36,822 nucleotides of DNA from Bacteroides cellulosilyticus DSM 14838 (GTDB lineage: Bacteria > Bacteroidota > Bacteroidia > Bacteroidales > Bacteroidaceae), in assembly GCF_000158035.1 (NCBI RefSeq), contig NZ_EQ973491.1, positions 109,029 to 145,850 on the forward strand, written 5' to 3'. Below the pieces are notes generated by a model. It saw nothing but the letters and a program-made list of their open reading frames with translations. It searched no databases and was not told the origin of the DNA. This document shows, one piece after another, positions 26,130 through 34,634 of the stretch. A program made the translations under genes and the position numbers. Each line of letters starts with the position of its first letter. Positions within the stretch are counted from its first letter, which is position 1.

Positions 26130-27059
26130 ATGAGAAAATTAAGAAATACATTAGCTGCAATAAGCATTTTGTTCTTAGCTTCTTGTGGAGGAAACAAAGA
26201 CTACTATATGTTCACCTCATTCCATGAGCCGGCTAATGAAGGTTTAAGATATCTATATAGTGAAGACGGCATGCATTGGGATAGTGTTCCCGGTGTTTGG
26301 CTGAAACCGGAATTGGGACAACATCAGTTGATGCGCGATCCTTCGATGGTACGTACTCCGGACGGTACTTATCATTTGGTTTGGACCACCAGTTGGAAAG
26401 GTGATTTGGGATTTGGCTATGCATATTCCAAAGACTTGATTCACTGGTCGGAGCAACAAATGATTCCGGTAATGGCCCATGAACCGACGACCGTCAACGT
26501 GTGGGCACCGGAGATTTTTTATGATGATGAGGCTGAACAATTCATGGTGGTCTGGGCATCTTGTGTTCCGGGGCGTTTTGAAAAGGGTATAGAAGAAGAA
26601 AAGAATAACCATCGCTTATATTACATCACTACAAAAGACTTTAAGACGATATCCGAAACCAAACTTTTGTATGATCCGGGCTTCAGTTCAATTGATGCTA
26701 CCATCATAAAACGTACAAAGAATGATTATGTAATGGTGCTTAAAGATAATACACGTCCCGAGCGTAATCTGAAAGTTGCTTTTGCCGATTCATTGACAGG
26801 ACCTTATTCGCCTGCATTGCAACCTTTCACGGAATCGTTTGTAGAAGGTCCCTCTGTAGAGAAGATAGGAGATGACTATCTTATCTATTTCGATGTCTAC
26901 AGGAAGAAAATATATGGCGCTGTGCGTACCAGGGATTTTCGTAATTTTACGGATGAAACCGGAAACGTAAGTGTACCCACGGGCCATAAACATGGGACTA
27001 TTTTCAAAGCCCCGGAATCGCTCGTTAAGGAGTTGTTGAAAGAAAGCAAGAAGAAATAA
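26130..27059 (+). CDS. GH43-like lipoprotein glycosidase
   Basis: A 309-residue lipoprotein (lipobox FLASC, then GGNKD). It is a five-bladed-propeller type enzyme with the three GH43 acids in order: Asp70 (MRDPSM, base), Asp189 (SSIDATI, pKa modulator) and Glu239 (FVEGPS, acid). APEIFYDD marks the typical second blade. The family removes arabinofuranose, xylose or galactofuranose from side chains; the subfamily cannot be fixed by eye, although the opening YYMFTSFHEP and the short single-domain form should help a database search. It is the first gene of a tight five-gene operon (gaps of 11 to 28 bases) and follows two overlapping promoter signals. The Gly-Gly after the lipidated Cys leaves its membrane side uncertain. 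Confidence 0.87.
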   Translation: MRKLRNTLAAISILFLASCGGNKDYYMFTSFHEPANEGLRYLYSEDGMHWDSVPGVWLKPELGQHQLMRDPSMVRTPDGTYHLVWTTSWKGDLGFGYAYSKDLIHWSEQQMIPVMAHEPTTVNVWAPEIFYDDEAEQFMVVWASCVPGRFEKGIEEEKNNHRLYYITTKDFKTISETKLLYDPGFSSIDATIIKRTKNDYVMVLKDNTRPERNLKVAFADSLTGPYSPALQPFTESFVEGPSVEKIGDDYLIYFDVYRKKIYGAVRTRDFRNFTDETGNVSVPTGHKHGTIFKAPESLVKELLKESKKK

Positions 27060-27080
27060 TATATAAAACAGGAACAGATA

Positions 27081-30000
27081 ATGAACAGCCCTATCAAAAT
27101 ACTTTTTGTTCTGGCAACTGGATGGCTGACACTAACGTCGGCTTCAGCACAAGACAGGATACATTACACTGGAACCGAACTTTCTAATCCCACCTATCAT
27201 GATGGACAATTGTCGCCGGTAGTGGGAGTGCATAATATTCAATTGGTACGTGCCAATCGTGAACATCCGGATGCGTCGAATGGTGGAGGATGGACTTATA
27301 ATCACCAACCGATGTTGGCCTATTGGAATGGGCAATTCTATTATCAATATCTGGCAGATCCGTCGGATGAGCATATTCCGCCTTCCCAGACTTTTCTGAT
27401 GACTTCTAAAGACGGATATAACTGGACAAATCCGGAAATCGTGTTTCCTCCTTATAAAGTTCCCGACGGATATACGAAGACTTCCCGTCCGGGTATGCAG
27501 GCAAAAGACCTGATTGCCATCATGCATCAGCGTGTGGGCTTTTATGTATCCAAGTCCGGCAGACTGATTACAATGGGGAATTATGGAGTTGCGTTGGATA
27601 AAAAAGATGATCCGAATGATGGAAACGGTATTGGTCGGGTAGTTCGTGAAATTAAGAAAGACGGTTCATTCGGTCCCATCTACTTTATATATTATAATCA
27701 TGGATTTAATGAAAAAAATACCGATTACCCTTATTTCAAGAAAAGTAAGGATCGTGAGTTTGTAAAGGCTTGTCAGGAAATTCTGGATAATCCATTGTAT
27801 AGAATGCAATGGGTGGAAGAGGCGGATCGGGAAGACCCGATTATTCCTTTGAAGAAGGGATATAAAGCGTTCAATTGCTATACTTTACCCGACGGGCGTA
27901 TTGTCAGCCTTTGGAAACATGCACTGACTTCAATCACTGAAGACGGTGGCTATACTTGGGCGGAACCGGTGCTTCGTGCCAAAGGATTCGTTAATAGCAA
28001 TGCAAAGATTTGGGGACAACGCCTGACTGATGGTATGTATGCTACCGTGTATAATCCTTCGGAGTTTCGCTGGCCGCTGGCTATATCGTTGAGTAAGGAT
28101 GGGCTGGAATATACGACCTTGAACCTCGTGCATGGTGAAATTCCGCCGATGCGTTATGGAGGAAACTATAAGTCGTATGGTCCGCAATATCCCCGCGGTA
28201 TTCAAGAAGGAAATGGAATTCCTGCGGATGGTGATTTATGGGTTGCTTACAGTGTGAACAAAGAAGATATGTGGGTATCACGTATTCCTGTTCCGGTACA
28301 GATACAAGCCTCTGCGCATGCAGACGATGATTTCTCAAAGGCCGGATCAATAGCTGAGTTGACCGACTGGAATATTTACTCTCCCCTTTGGGCTCCAGTC
28401 ACTTTAGACGGAAAGTGGCTGCGTTTGCAAGATAAAGATCCTTTTGATTATGCCAAGGTAGAACGAAAAATACCGGCTTCTAAAGAACTGAAAATCTCAT
28501 TTGATCTACAGGCCGGACAAAACGATAAAGGTACTCTTCAGATTGACTTCCTGGATGAGAACAGCATTGCTTGTTCCCGGCTTGAGCTGACTCCTGATGG
28601 AGTTTTTCGTGCTAAAGGCGGTTCCCGCTTTGGGAACCTGATGAAATATGAACCGGGAAAAAACTATCATGTAGAGGCTATCCTTTCAGTGACCGATCGT
28701 AATATTCAGGTATTTGTGGATGGTAAGAGAGTAGGATTGCGCATGTTCTATGCACCGGTACCTGCTATTGAACGTATTGCGTTCCGTACAGGAGTTCCAC
28801 GAACATTTCCCACTGTAGATACACCGGCTGATCAGACCTATGATCTGCCGAATGCCGGTGACCAGGAGCCACTAGCTGAATATCGTATCGCCAATGTGAA
28901 GACCTCTTCTGTGGATAAAGATGCGACTGCTGCTGTTTTGAAGTATGCGGATTTCAGCCATTATGCAGATTATTTCAATGGTATGGAAGATGAGAATATA
29001 GCCCAGGCCATTCCGAATGCAAAGGCTTCGGAATGGATGGAAGAGAATATACCGTTGTTTGAATGTCCGCAACGTAATTTTGAAGAGATGTACTATTACC
29101 GCTGGTGGTCGTTGCGGAAGCATATCAAAGAAACACCTGTGGGATATGGCATGACGGAATTTCTGGTTCAGCGTTCCTATTCTGATAAATATAATTTGAT
29201 AGCCTGCGCGATCGGGCATCATATTTATGAAAGCCGTTGGTTGCGCGATCCGAAGTATCTGGATCAGATTATTCATACGTGGTATCGGGGGAATGATGGC
29301 GGGCCGATGAATAAGATGAATAAGTTTAGTTCGTGGAATGCGGATGCTGTGCTGGCACGTTATATGGTGGATGCTGATAAGGATTTCATGCTGGATATGA
29401 AGGAAAATCTGGAAGCCGAGTATCAACGCTGGGAGTGCACGAACCGTTTGCAAAACGGATTATATTGGCAAGGAGATGTACAGGATGGCATGGAAGAATC
29501 AATTAGTGGCGGACGTAAGAAAAAGTATGCCCGCCCCACCATTAATAGCTATATGTATGGTAATGCAAAAGCTCTTTCACTGATGGGAATCCTTTCGGAT
29601 GATGAAGGAATGGCTATGAGATATGGTATGCGGGCGGATACATTGAAAAGGCTGGTGCAAGATAAGTTGTGGAATTCACGTCACCAGTTTTTTGAGACAA
29701 TGCGTGCGGACTCTTCTGCGAATGTACGCGAGGCTATCGGATATATACCTTGGTATTTTAATTTGCCGGACACAGTGAAGCAATATGAAGTTGCCTGGAA
29801 AGAGATTATGGATGAGAACGGTTTTTCTGCTCCTTACGGATTAACTACTGCCGAGCGCCGTCATCCGGAATTTCGTACCCACGGAGTTGGTAAATGTGAA
29901 TGGGACGGAGCAATCTGGCCGTTTGCTTCTGCCCAGACATTGACAGCAATGGCTAACTTTATGAATAATTATCCACAGAGAGTATTATCCGATAGTGTGT

Positions 30001-30404
30001 ATTTCCGTCAAATGGAATTGTATGTCGAGTCGCAATATCATCGCGGACGTCCTTACATTGGTGAATATCTGGATGAGGTGACAGGTTATTGGCTGAAGGG
30101 TGACCAGGAACGGAGTCGTTACTATAACCATTCTACCTTTAATGATTTGATGATTACCGGTCTGATTGGATTACGCCCGCGCCTGGATGATACGGTAGAA
30201 GTAAATCCGTTGATACCGGCAGATAAGTGGGATTGGTTCTGTCTGGATAATGTTTTATATCATGGTCGTAACCTGACAATTCTTTGGGATAAATATGGTG
30301 ATCGTTACCATCGCGGAAAAGGATTGCGTATTTTTGTAGATGGAAAACAAGTTGGATATGCAGATAGATTGACGAGAATCATTTGTGAGAACGTCTTGAA
30401 ATAA
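27081..30404 (+). CDS. Secreted two-catalytic-fold protein: beta-propeller plus (alpha/alpha)6 glycosidase-like
   Basis: An 1107-residue protein with a signal peptide (to about residue 24, TSASA). Three parts are visible. Residues about 25-410 form a propeller of sialidase/BNR kind (FLMTSKDGYNWTNPEIVF, ALTSITEDGGYTWAEPV, LAISLSKDGLEYTTLNLV), starting with GVHNIQLVRAN and NHQPMLAYWNGQFYYQY. Residues about 411-615 look like a jelly-roll domain (VERKIPASKELKISFDLQ, NIQVFVDGKRVG). Residues about 624-1100 are an (alpha/alpha)6 barrel of MGH1/GH63-like type with candidate acids Asp942 in EWDGAIWPF and Glu995 or Glu999 in GEYLDEVTGYW. The propeller reminds me of rhamnose-glucuronate-acting GH145 or PL27 proteins, but only weakly. 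It is in an operon with GH43 and GH78. The substrate is unknown. Confidence 0.75.
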   Translation: MNSPIKILFVLATGWLTLTSASAQDRIHYTGTELSNPTYHDGQLSPVVGVHNIQLVRANREHPDASNGGGWTYNHQPMLAYWNGQFYYQYLADPSDEHIPPSQTFLMTSKDGYNWTNPEIVFPPYKVPDGYTKTSRPGMQAKDLIAIMHQRVGFYVSKSGRLITMGNYGVALDKKDDPNDGNGIGRVVREIKKDGSFGPIYFIYYNHGFNEKNTDYPYFKKSKDREFVKACQEILDNPLYRMQWVEEADREDPIIPLKKGYKAFNCYTLPDGRIVSLWKHALTSITEDGGYTWAEPVLRAKGFVNSNAKIWGQRLTDGMYATVYNPSEFRWPLAISLSKDGLEYTTLNLVHGEIPPMRYGGNYKSYGPQYPRGIQEGNGIPADGDLWVAYSVNKEDMWVSRIPVPVQIQASAHADDDFSKAGSIAELTDWNIYSPLWAPVTLDGKWLRLQDKDPFDYAKVERKIPASKELKISFDLQAGQNDKGTLQIDFLDENSIACSRLELTPDGVFRAKGGSRFGNLMKYEPGKNYHVEAILSVTDRNIQVFVDGKRVGLRMFYAPVPAIERIAFRTGVPRTFPTVDTPADQTYDLPNAGDQEPLAEYRIANVKTSSVDKDATAAVLKYADFSHYADYFNGMEDENIAQAIPNAKASEWMEENIPLFECPQRNFEEMYYYRWWSLRKHIKETPVGYGMTEFLVQRSYSDKYNLIACAIGHHIYESRWLRDPKYLDQIIHTWYRGNDGGPMNKMNKFSSWNADAVLARYMVDADKDFMLDMKENLEAEYQRWECTNRLQNGLYWQGDVQDGMEESISGGRKKKYARPTINSYMYGNAKALSLMGILSDDEGMAMRYGMRADTLKRLVQDKLWNSRHQFFETMRADSSANVREAIGYIPWYFNLPDTVKQYEVAWKEIMDENGFSAPYGLTTAERRHPEFRTHGVGKCEWDGAIWPFASAQTLTAMANFMNNYPQRVLSDSVYFRQMELYVESQYHRGRPYIGEYLDEVTGYWLKGDQERSRYYNHSTFNDLMITGLIGLRPRLDDTVEVNPLIPADKWDWFCLDNVLYHGRNLTILWDKYGDRYHRGKGLRIFVDGKQVGYADRLTRIICENVLK

Positions 30405-30432
30405 TGGTTACTACTGAAATCGAAAAAAACGA

Positions 30433-33246
30433 ATGATGTTTTTAAAAAGATATATTTTCTTTCTTCTTTGCTTGCCGTGTCTGGCACAGGCAAAGAATAT
30501 AACGGTCAGCCATCTCACTTGCGAAATGCAGGAAGGGTTGGTGCTTGTTGAAGCCTATCCCCGGCTGGGGTGGACCATGGAGTCGCCGGAGAATGGGACG
30601 AGGCAGACTGCTTATGAGATTGAGATTCGGGAAACCTGCACCGGACGTATGGTTTGGAATACGGGAAAGGTCCAATCTTCGCAAAGCCAGTTGATACCGA
30701 CTCATGGAGCGAAGTTTCTCCGATTTAGTTTCTATAACTACATCTGGCGTGTACGGGTTTGGGATGAAACGGACGCGCCTTCCGAATGGAGTCGAGAAGC
30801 AAAGTTTCGTTTAGTTCCCCAAGGTTTTTCTTCGGCTGAATGGATTGGGGCCATCACCCGTAAAGACGCACGCTTGCCCGAAGGACGGAAATTCCACGGA
30901 GGCGAGTTGAAGAAGCCGGAGGTAAAGGCGGCATGGGAAGACGTGGATACATTGGCAAAGAAAAGCATTTGCTTGCGTAAGACGTTCCGCACGGACAAAA
31001 AGATTGCGGAGGCTACCGCATACATCTGTGGCCTTGGCTTCTATGAGTTCACCTTGAATGGGAAGAAAGTCGGTGACAGTGAATTTGCTCCCCTCTGGAG
31101 TGATTATGACAAGAGCGTTTATTATAATATGTATGATGTTACGGAACTGTTGCAGGAGGGCGAGAATGTGGCGGGAGTTTTATTGGGAAACGGGTTCTAT
31201 AATGTGCAGGGCGGACGTTACCGCAAGTTACAGATCAGCTTCGGGGCACCGACTCTTTTATTCTCACTGCTTGTCAATTATGAAGATGGAACACGGGATG
31301 TGGTTTGCTCTGACGACAGTTGGAAATATGACTTAAGCCCCCTTACCTTTAATTGTATTTATGGAGGCGAAGATTATGATGCGCGTCGCGAACAAAAAGG
31401 GTGGAACCGGGCAGGTTTTAATGATGCGCGTTGGCGCCCGGTAGTGGTTCAGGAAGCTCCGAAGGGAACGTTGCGTCCGCAAATGGCGGCTCCGGTGAAA
31501 ATCATGGAACGTTATGGTGTCCGGAAAGTGACGAAACTGACCCCGGAACAGATTGCCTCTGCCTGTAAATCGACCAAGAGAACCATCGACCTTTCCGCTT
31601 TCGTACTGGATATGGGGCAGAACCTTTCCGGTTTTCCGGAAATTACCGTGCGTGGTAAACGAGGTCAGAAAGTTACTTTGGTGGTGGCTGAGGCTCTGAC
31701 GGAGGAAGGAGCCTGTAACCAACGGCAAACGGGACGTCAGCATTACTACGAATATACCTTGAAGGGTGAGGGGGACGAGACCTGGCGTCCCCGTTTCTCA
31801 TACTATGGTTATCGCTACATTCAGGTAGAGGGTGCCGTACTGAAGGGGGAGAAGAATCCCCGGAAATTGCCTGTTCTGAAAGATATTCAATCCTGCTTTG
31901 TTTATAACTCGGCAAAAAAGGTGTCTGCTTTCGAGTGTTCCAATCCGATATTCAACGCTGCCCATCGTCTGATAGAGAAGGCGGTTCGCAGCAATATGCA
32001 GTCTGTATTTACCGATTGTCCCCATCGGGAAAAGCTGGGATGGCTGGAACAGGTGCACCTCAACGGGCCGGGACTTTTATACAATTATGACCTGACAGCT
32101 TTCGCTCCGCAGATTATGCAGAATATGGCGGATGCCCAACATCGCAACGGAGCCATGCCAAGCACCGCACCGGAGTATGTCGTGTTCGAAGGACCGGGCA
32201 TGGATGCCTTTGCCGAATCTCCCGAGTGGGGAGGTGCTTTGGTCATTTTCCCGTATATGTATTACGAAACCTACGGGGACGATTCGCTGATTAAGAAGTA
32301 TTACCAGAATATGCGCCGATATGTGGACTATCTCTCTACCCGCGCAGATAATCATATCCTTTCTTTCGGTTTGGGCGACTGGTATGATTACGGTGACTTC
32401 CGTGCAGGATTCTCCCGCAATACGCCTGTCCCGCTGGTGGCTACGGCACACTATTACATGATTGTCGAATATCTGATAAAGGCTGCTCGCATTGTGGGTA
32501 ATGCTGATGATGTCAGGTATTACAATTCGTTGGCGAATGATATCGTGGTAGCATTCAACGAGCGCTTTCAGGATTACGATGCGGCGCAGTATGGTACGGG
32601 AAGCCAGTGCAGCAATGCCTTGCCGCTTTTTCTGGATATGGTTCTGAGTAGAGGCCATTCTGGAGGTTATGAAACGGATCGTCATCTGGAGCGCAAAGTA
32701 TTCAAGAACCTGATAAAAGATGTGGAAGCACACGGCAATCGTCTGACTACCGGAGATGTGGGAAACCGCTATCTGATCCAGACATTGGCCAATTATGGAG
32801 CCGATGAACTCATCTATAAAATGTTCAACCATGAGGAAACGCCCGGATATGGCTTTCAACTCAAGTTTGGTGCAACGACTCTGACTGAACAATGGGACCC
32901 TCGTCAGGGCTCCTCTTGGAATCATTTTATGATGGGGCAGATTGATGAATGGTTCTTTAACTCGTTGGTCGGTATCTCTCCGGACGTGAAGCATGGATAC
33001 CAGAAGTTCAGAATCGCCCCGAAGCCTGTCGGTGATCTGAAATACGTGCAGTCATCTTATGAAACCCTTTACGGTAAGATAACTGTAGACTGGACCCGCG
33101 AGAACGGCCGGTTTAAGCTGAAGTTGTCCGTTCCGGTAAACACTGTGGCGGTGGTTACACTTCCGGGAGAGAAAGAACCGAGAGAGGTGGAGAGCGGGAA
33201 ACATGAATTTGTAGTGAACGAACAACAAACTATAAACGAACCATAA
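30433..33246 (+). CDS. Secreted GH78 alpha-L-rhamnosidase
   Basis: A 937-residue protein with a signal peptide (to about residue 20, LAQA). The order is N-terminal fibronectin-like and beta-sandwich domains (IWRVRVWDE; FYEFTLNGKKVGDSEFAPLW), a further sandwich with VLDMGQNLSGF, the (alpha/alpha)6 catalytic barrel (about 500-850) and a C-terminal sandwich (IAPKPVGDLKYV). Catalytic candidates are Glu533 in DCPHREKLGW (acid) and Glu819 in GATTLTEQWDP (base). The acid motif is one residue shorter between Asp and Glu than the DCPQRDERLGW form of well-known members. GDWYDYGD is typical of the sugar site. It should remove alpha-linked L-rhamnose, which fits a rhamnogalacturonan-type target. It starts 28 bases after the previous stop and 11 before the GH28 gene. 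Confidence 0.92.
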   Translation: MMFLKRYIFFLLCLPCLAQAKNITVSHLTCEMQEGLVLVEAYPRLGWTMESPENGTRQTAYEIEIRETCTGRMVWNTGKVQSSQSQLIPTHGAKFLRFSFYNYIWRVRVWDETDAPSEWSREAKFRLVPQGFSSAEWIGAITRKDARLPEGRKFHGGELKKPEVKAAWEDVDTLAKKSICLRKTFRTDKKIAEATAYICGLGFYEFTLNGKKVGDSEFAPLWSDYDKSVYYNMYDVTELLQEGENVAGVLLGNGFYNVQGGRYRKLQISFGAPTLLFSLLVNYEDGTRDVVCSDDSWKYDLSPLTFNCIYGGEDYDARREQKGWNRAGFNDARWRPVVVQEAPKGTLRPQMAAPVKIMERYGVRKVTKLTPEQIASACKSTKRTIDLSAFVLDMGQNLSGFPEITVRGKRGQKVTLVVAEALTEEGACNQRQTGRQHYYEYTLKGEGDETWRPRFSYYGYRYIQVEGAVLKGEKNPRKLPVLKDIQSCFVYNSAKKVSAFECSNPIFNAAHRLIEKAVRSNMQSVFTDCPHREKLGWLEQVHLNGPGLLYNYDLTAFAPQIMQNMADAQHRNGAMPSTAPEYVVFEGPGMDAFAESPEWGGALVIFPYMYYETYGDDSLIKKYYQNMRRYVDYLSTRADNHILSFGLGDWYDYGDFRAGFSRNTPVPLVATAHYYMIVEYLIKAARIVGNADDVRYYNSLANDIVVAFNERFQDYDAAQYGTGSQCSNALPLFLDMVLSRGHSGGYETDRHLERKVFKNLIKDVEAHGNRLTTGDVGNRYLIQTLANYGADELIYKMFNHEETPGYGFQLKFGATTLTEQWDPRQGSSWNHFMMGQIDEWFFNSLVGISPDVKHGYQKFRIAPKPVGDLKYVQSSYETLYGKITVDWTRENGRFKLKLSVPVNTVAVVTLPGEKEPREVESGKHEFVVNEQQTINEP

Positions 33247-33257
33247 ACAACCATACT

Positions 33258-34616
33258 ATGACCATGAAATATAGAATACTTCTTTGTTCACTCTTCTGCC
33301 TTTGTGCGGTTACGGTGCTTCGTGCAGAACGTGTAGATATGCTGAAAGCAGGAGCGAAGGTGGATGGAAAGACGTTGAATACCAAACTTATCAATTCTAC
33401 CATCGACCGCCTGAACGCGAACGGTGGCGGTACCCTTTTTTTTCCTGCCGGCACTTATCTGACGGGAAGCATCCGGATGAAGAGCCACATCACTTTGGAG
33501 TTGGAGGCGGGAGCTACTTTGCTGTTTTCTGATAGCTTCGATGATTATCTTCCCTTTGTGGAGGTGCGTCACGAGGGAGTGATGATGAAGAGTTTCCAGC
33601 CTTTGATTTATGCCGTGGATGCGGAAAATATAACAATCAAAGGTGAAGGTACGCTGGACGGGCAGGGAAAGAAGTGGTGGATGGAGTTTTTTCGTGTGAT
33701 GATTGATCTGCGCGACAATGGCATGCGGAATGTGAATAAGTATCAGACGATGTGGGACCAGGCAAATGATACAACGGCTATCTATGCTGAAACAAACAAG
33801 GACTACATCGGTACACTGCAACGTCGCTTTTTCCGTCCTCCGTTTATCCAGCCGGTTCGTTGTAAGGACGTGAAGATAGAGGGGGTGAAGATCGTCAACT
33901 CTCCGTTCTGGACGGTGAACCCCGAGTTCTGTGAAAACGTGAAGGTGAAGGGAGTGACCATTCATAATGTGCCCTCGCCCAATACGGACGGCATCAATCC
34001 GGAATCCTGCCGGAATGTACATATCAGCGACTGCCACATTTCGGTGGGAGATGATTGCATAACGATCAAGTCCGGTCGCGATGCGCAGGGGCGCCGGTTG
34101 GGAGTACCCTGTGAGAATATAACCATCACTAATTGCATCATGCTTTCCGGTCATGGTGGTGTAGTGATAGGCAGTGAGATGAGTGGAGGCGTGCGTAAGG
34201 TGACTATTTCCAATTGCATTTTCGATGGAACGGACCGGGGCATTCGTCTCAAGTCCACCCGGGGCAGGGGAGGAGTGGTCGAAGATATCCGTGTCAGTAA
34301 CATTGTGATGCGCAATATCAAGCAGGAGGCTGTGGTACTGAATCTGAAGTATAGCGGTATGCCTGCCGAACCCAAGAGTGAACGTACTCCGCTGTTTCGC
34401 AATATACATATCAGTGGAATGACGGTTACGGATGTCAAGACTCCTGTTAAGATAGTTGGGCTGGAAGAAGCTCCGATCTCTGAAATTGTACTGCGCGACA
34501 TCCATGTGCAGGGGGCCGGTGAGGAATGTGTCTTTGAGGATTGCGAACGCATCACGATGGAAGATGTCATGGTGAATGGTAAAAAGATGTATCCAAAGGA
34601 AGTCGATGAAAAGTAA
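33258..34616 (+). CDS. Secreted GH28 polygalacturonase-type enzyme
   Basis: A 452-residue right-handed beta-helix enzyme with a signal peptide (to about residue 22, VLRA; an alternative start is codon 3). The full GH28 catalytic set is present: NTDG with Asp244, GDDC with Asp265 and Asp266, SGHGG with His299, and RGIRLKS with Arg330 and Lys332. The longer insert between GQGKKWWMEFF and the RPPFIQPVRCKDV strand is typical of Bacteroides members acting on pectin-derived oligosaccharides. The expected reaction is hydrolysis of alpha-linked galacturonic acid in homogalacturonan or rhamnogalacturonan. Exo or endo action cannot be told. It lies 11 bases after GH78 and 18 before the esterase gene. 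Confidence 0.94.
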   Translation: MTMKYRILLCSLFCLCAVTVLRAERVDMLKAGAKVDGKTLNTKLINSTIDRLNANGGGTLFFPAGTYLTGSIRMKSHITLELEAGATLLFSDSFDDYLPFVEVRHEGVMMKSFQPLIYAVDAENITIKGEGTLDGQGKKWWMEFFRVMIDLRDNGMRNVNKYQTMWDQANDTTAIYAETNKDYIGTLQRRFFRPPFIQPVRCKDVKIEGVKIVNSPFWTVNPEFCENVKVKGVTIHNVPSPNTDGINPESCRNVHISDCHISVGDDCITIKSGRDAQGRRLGVPCENITITNCIMLSGHGGVVIGSEMSGGVRKVTISNCIFDGTDRGIRLKSTRGRGGVVEDIRVSNIVMRNIKQEAVVLNLKYSGMPAEPKSERTPLFRNIHISGMTVTDVKTPVKIVGLEEAPISEIVLRDIHVQGAGEECVFEDCERITMEDVMVNGKKMYPKEVDEK

Positions 34617-34634
34617 ACAATAATATATAGAACA

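Noticed and set aside
32077..32994. 305-codon minus-strand open frame opposite GH78
   Set aside because: It lies wholly within the conserved catalytic barrel of GH78 and shows no family features.
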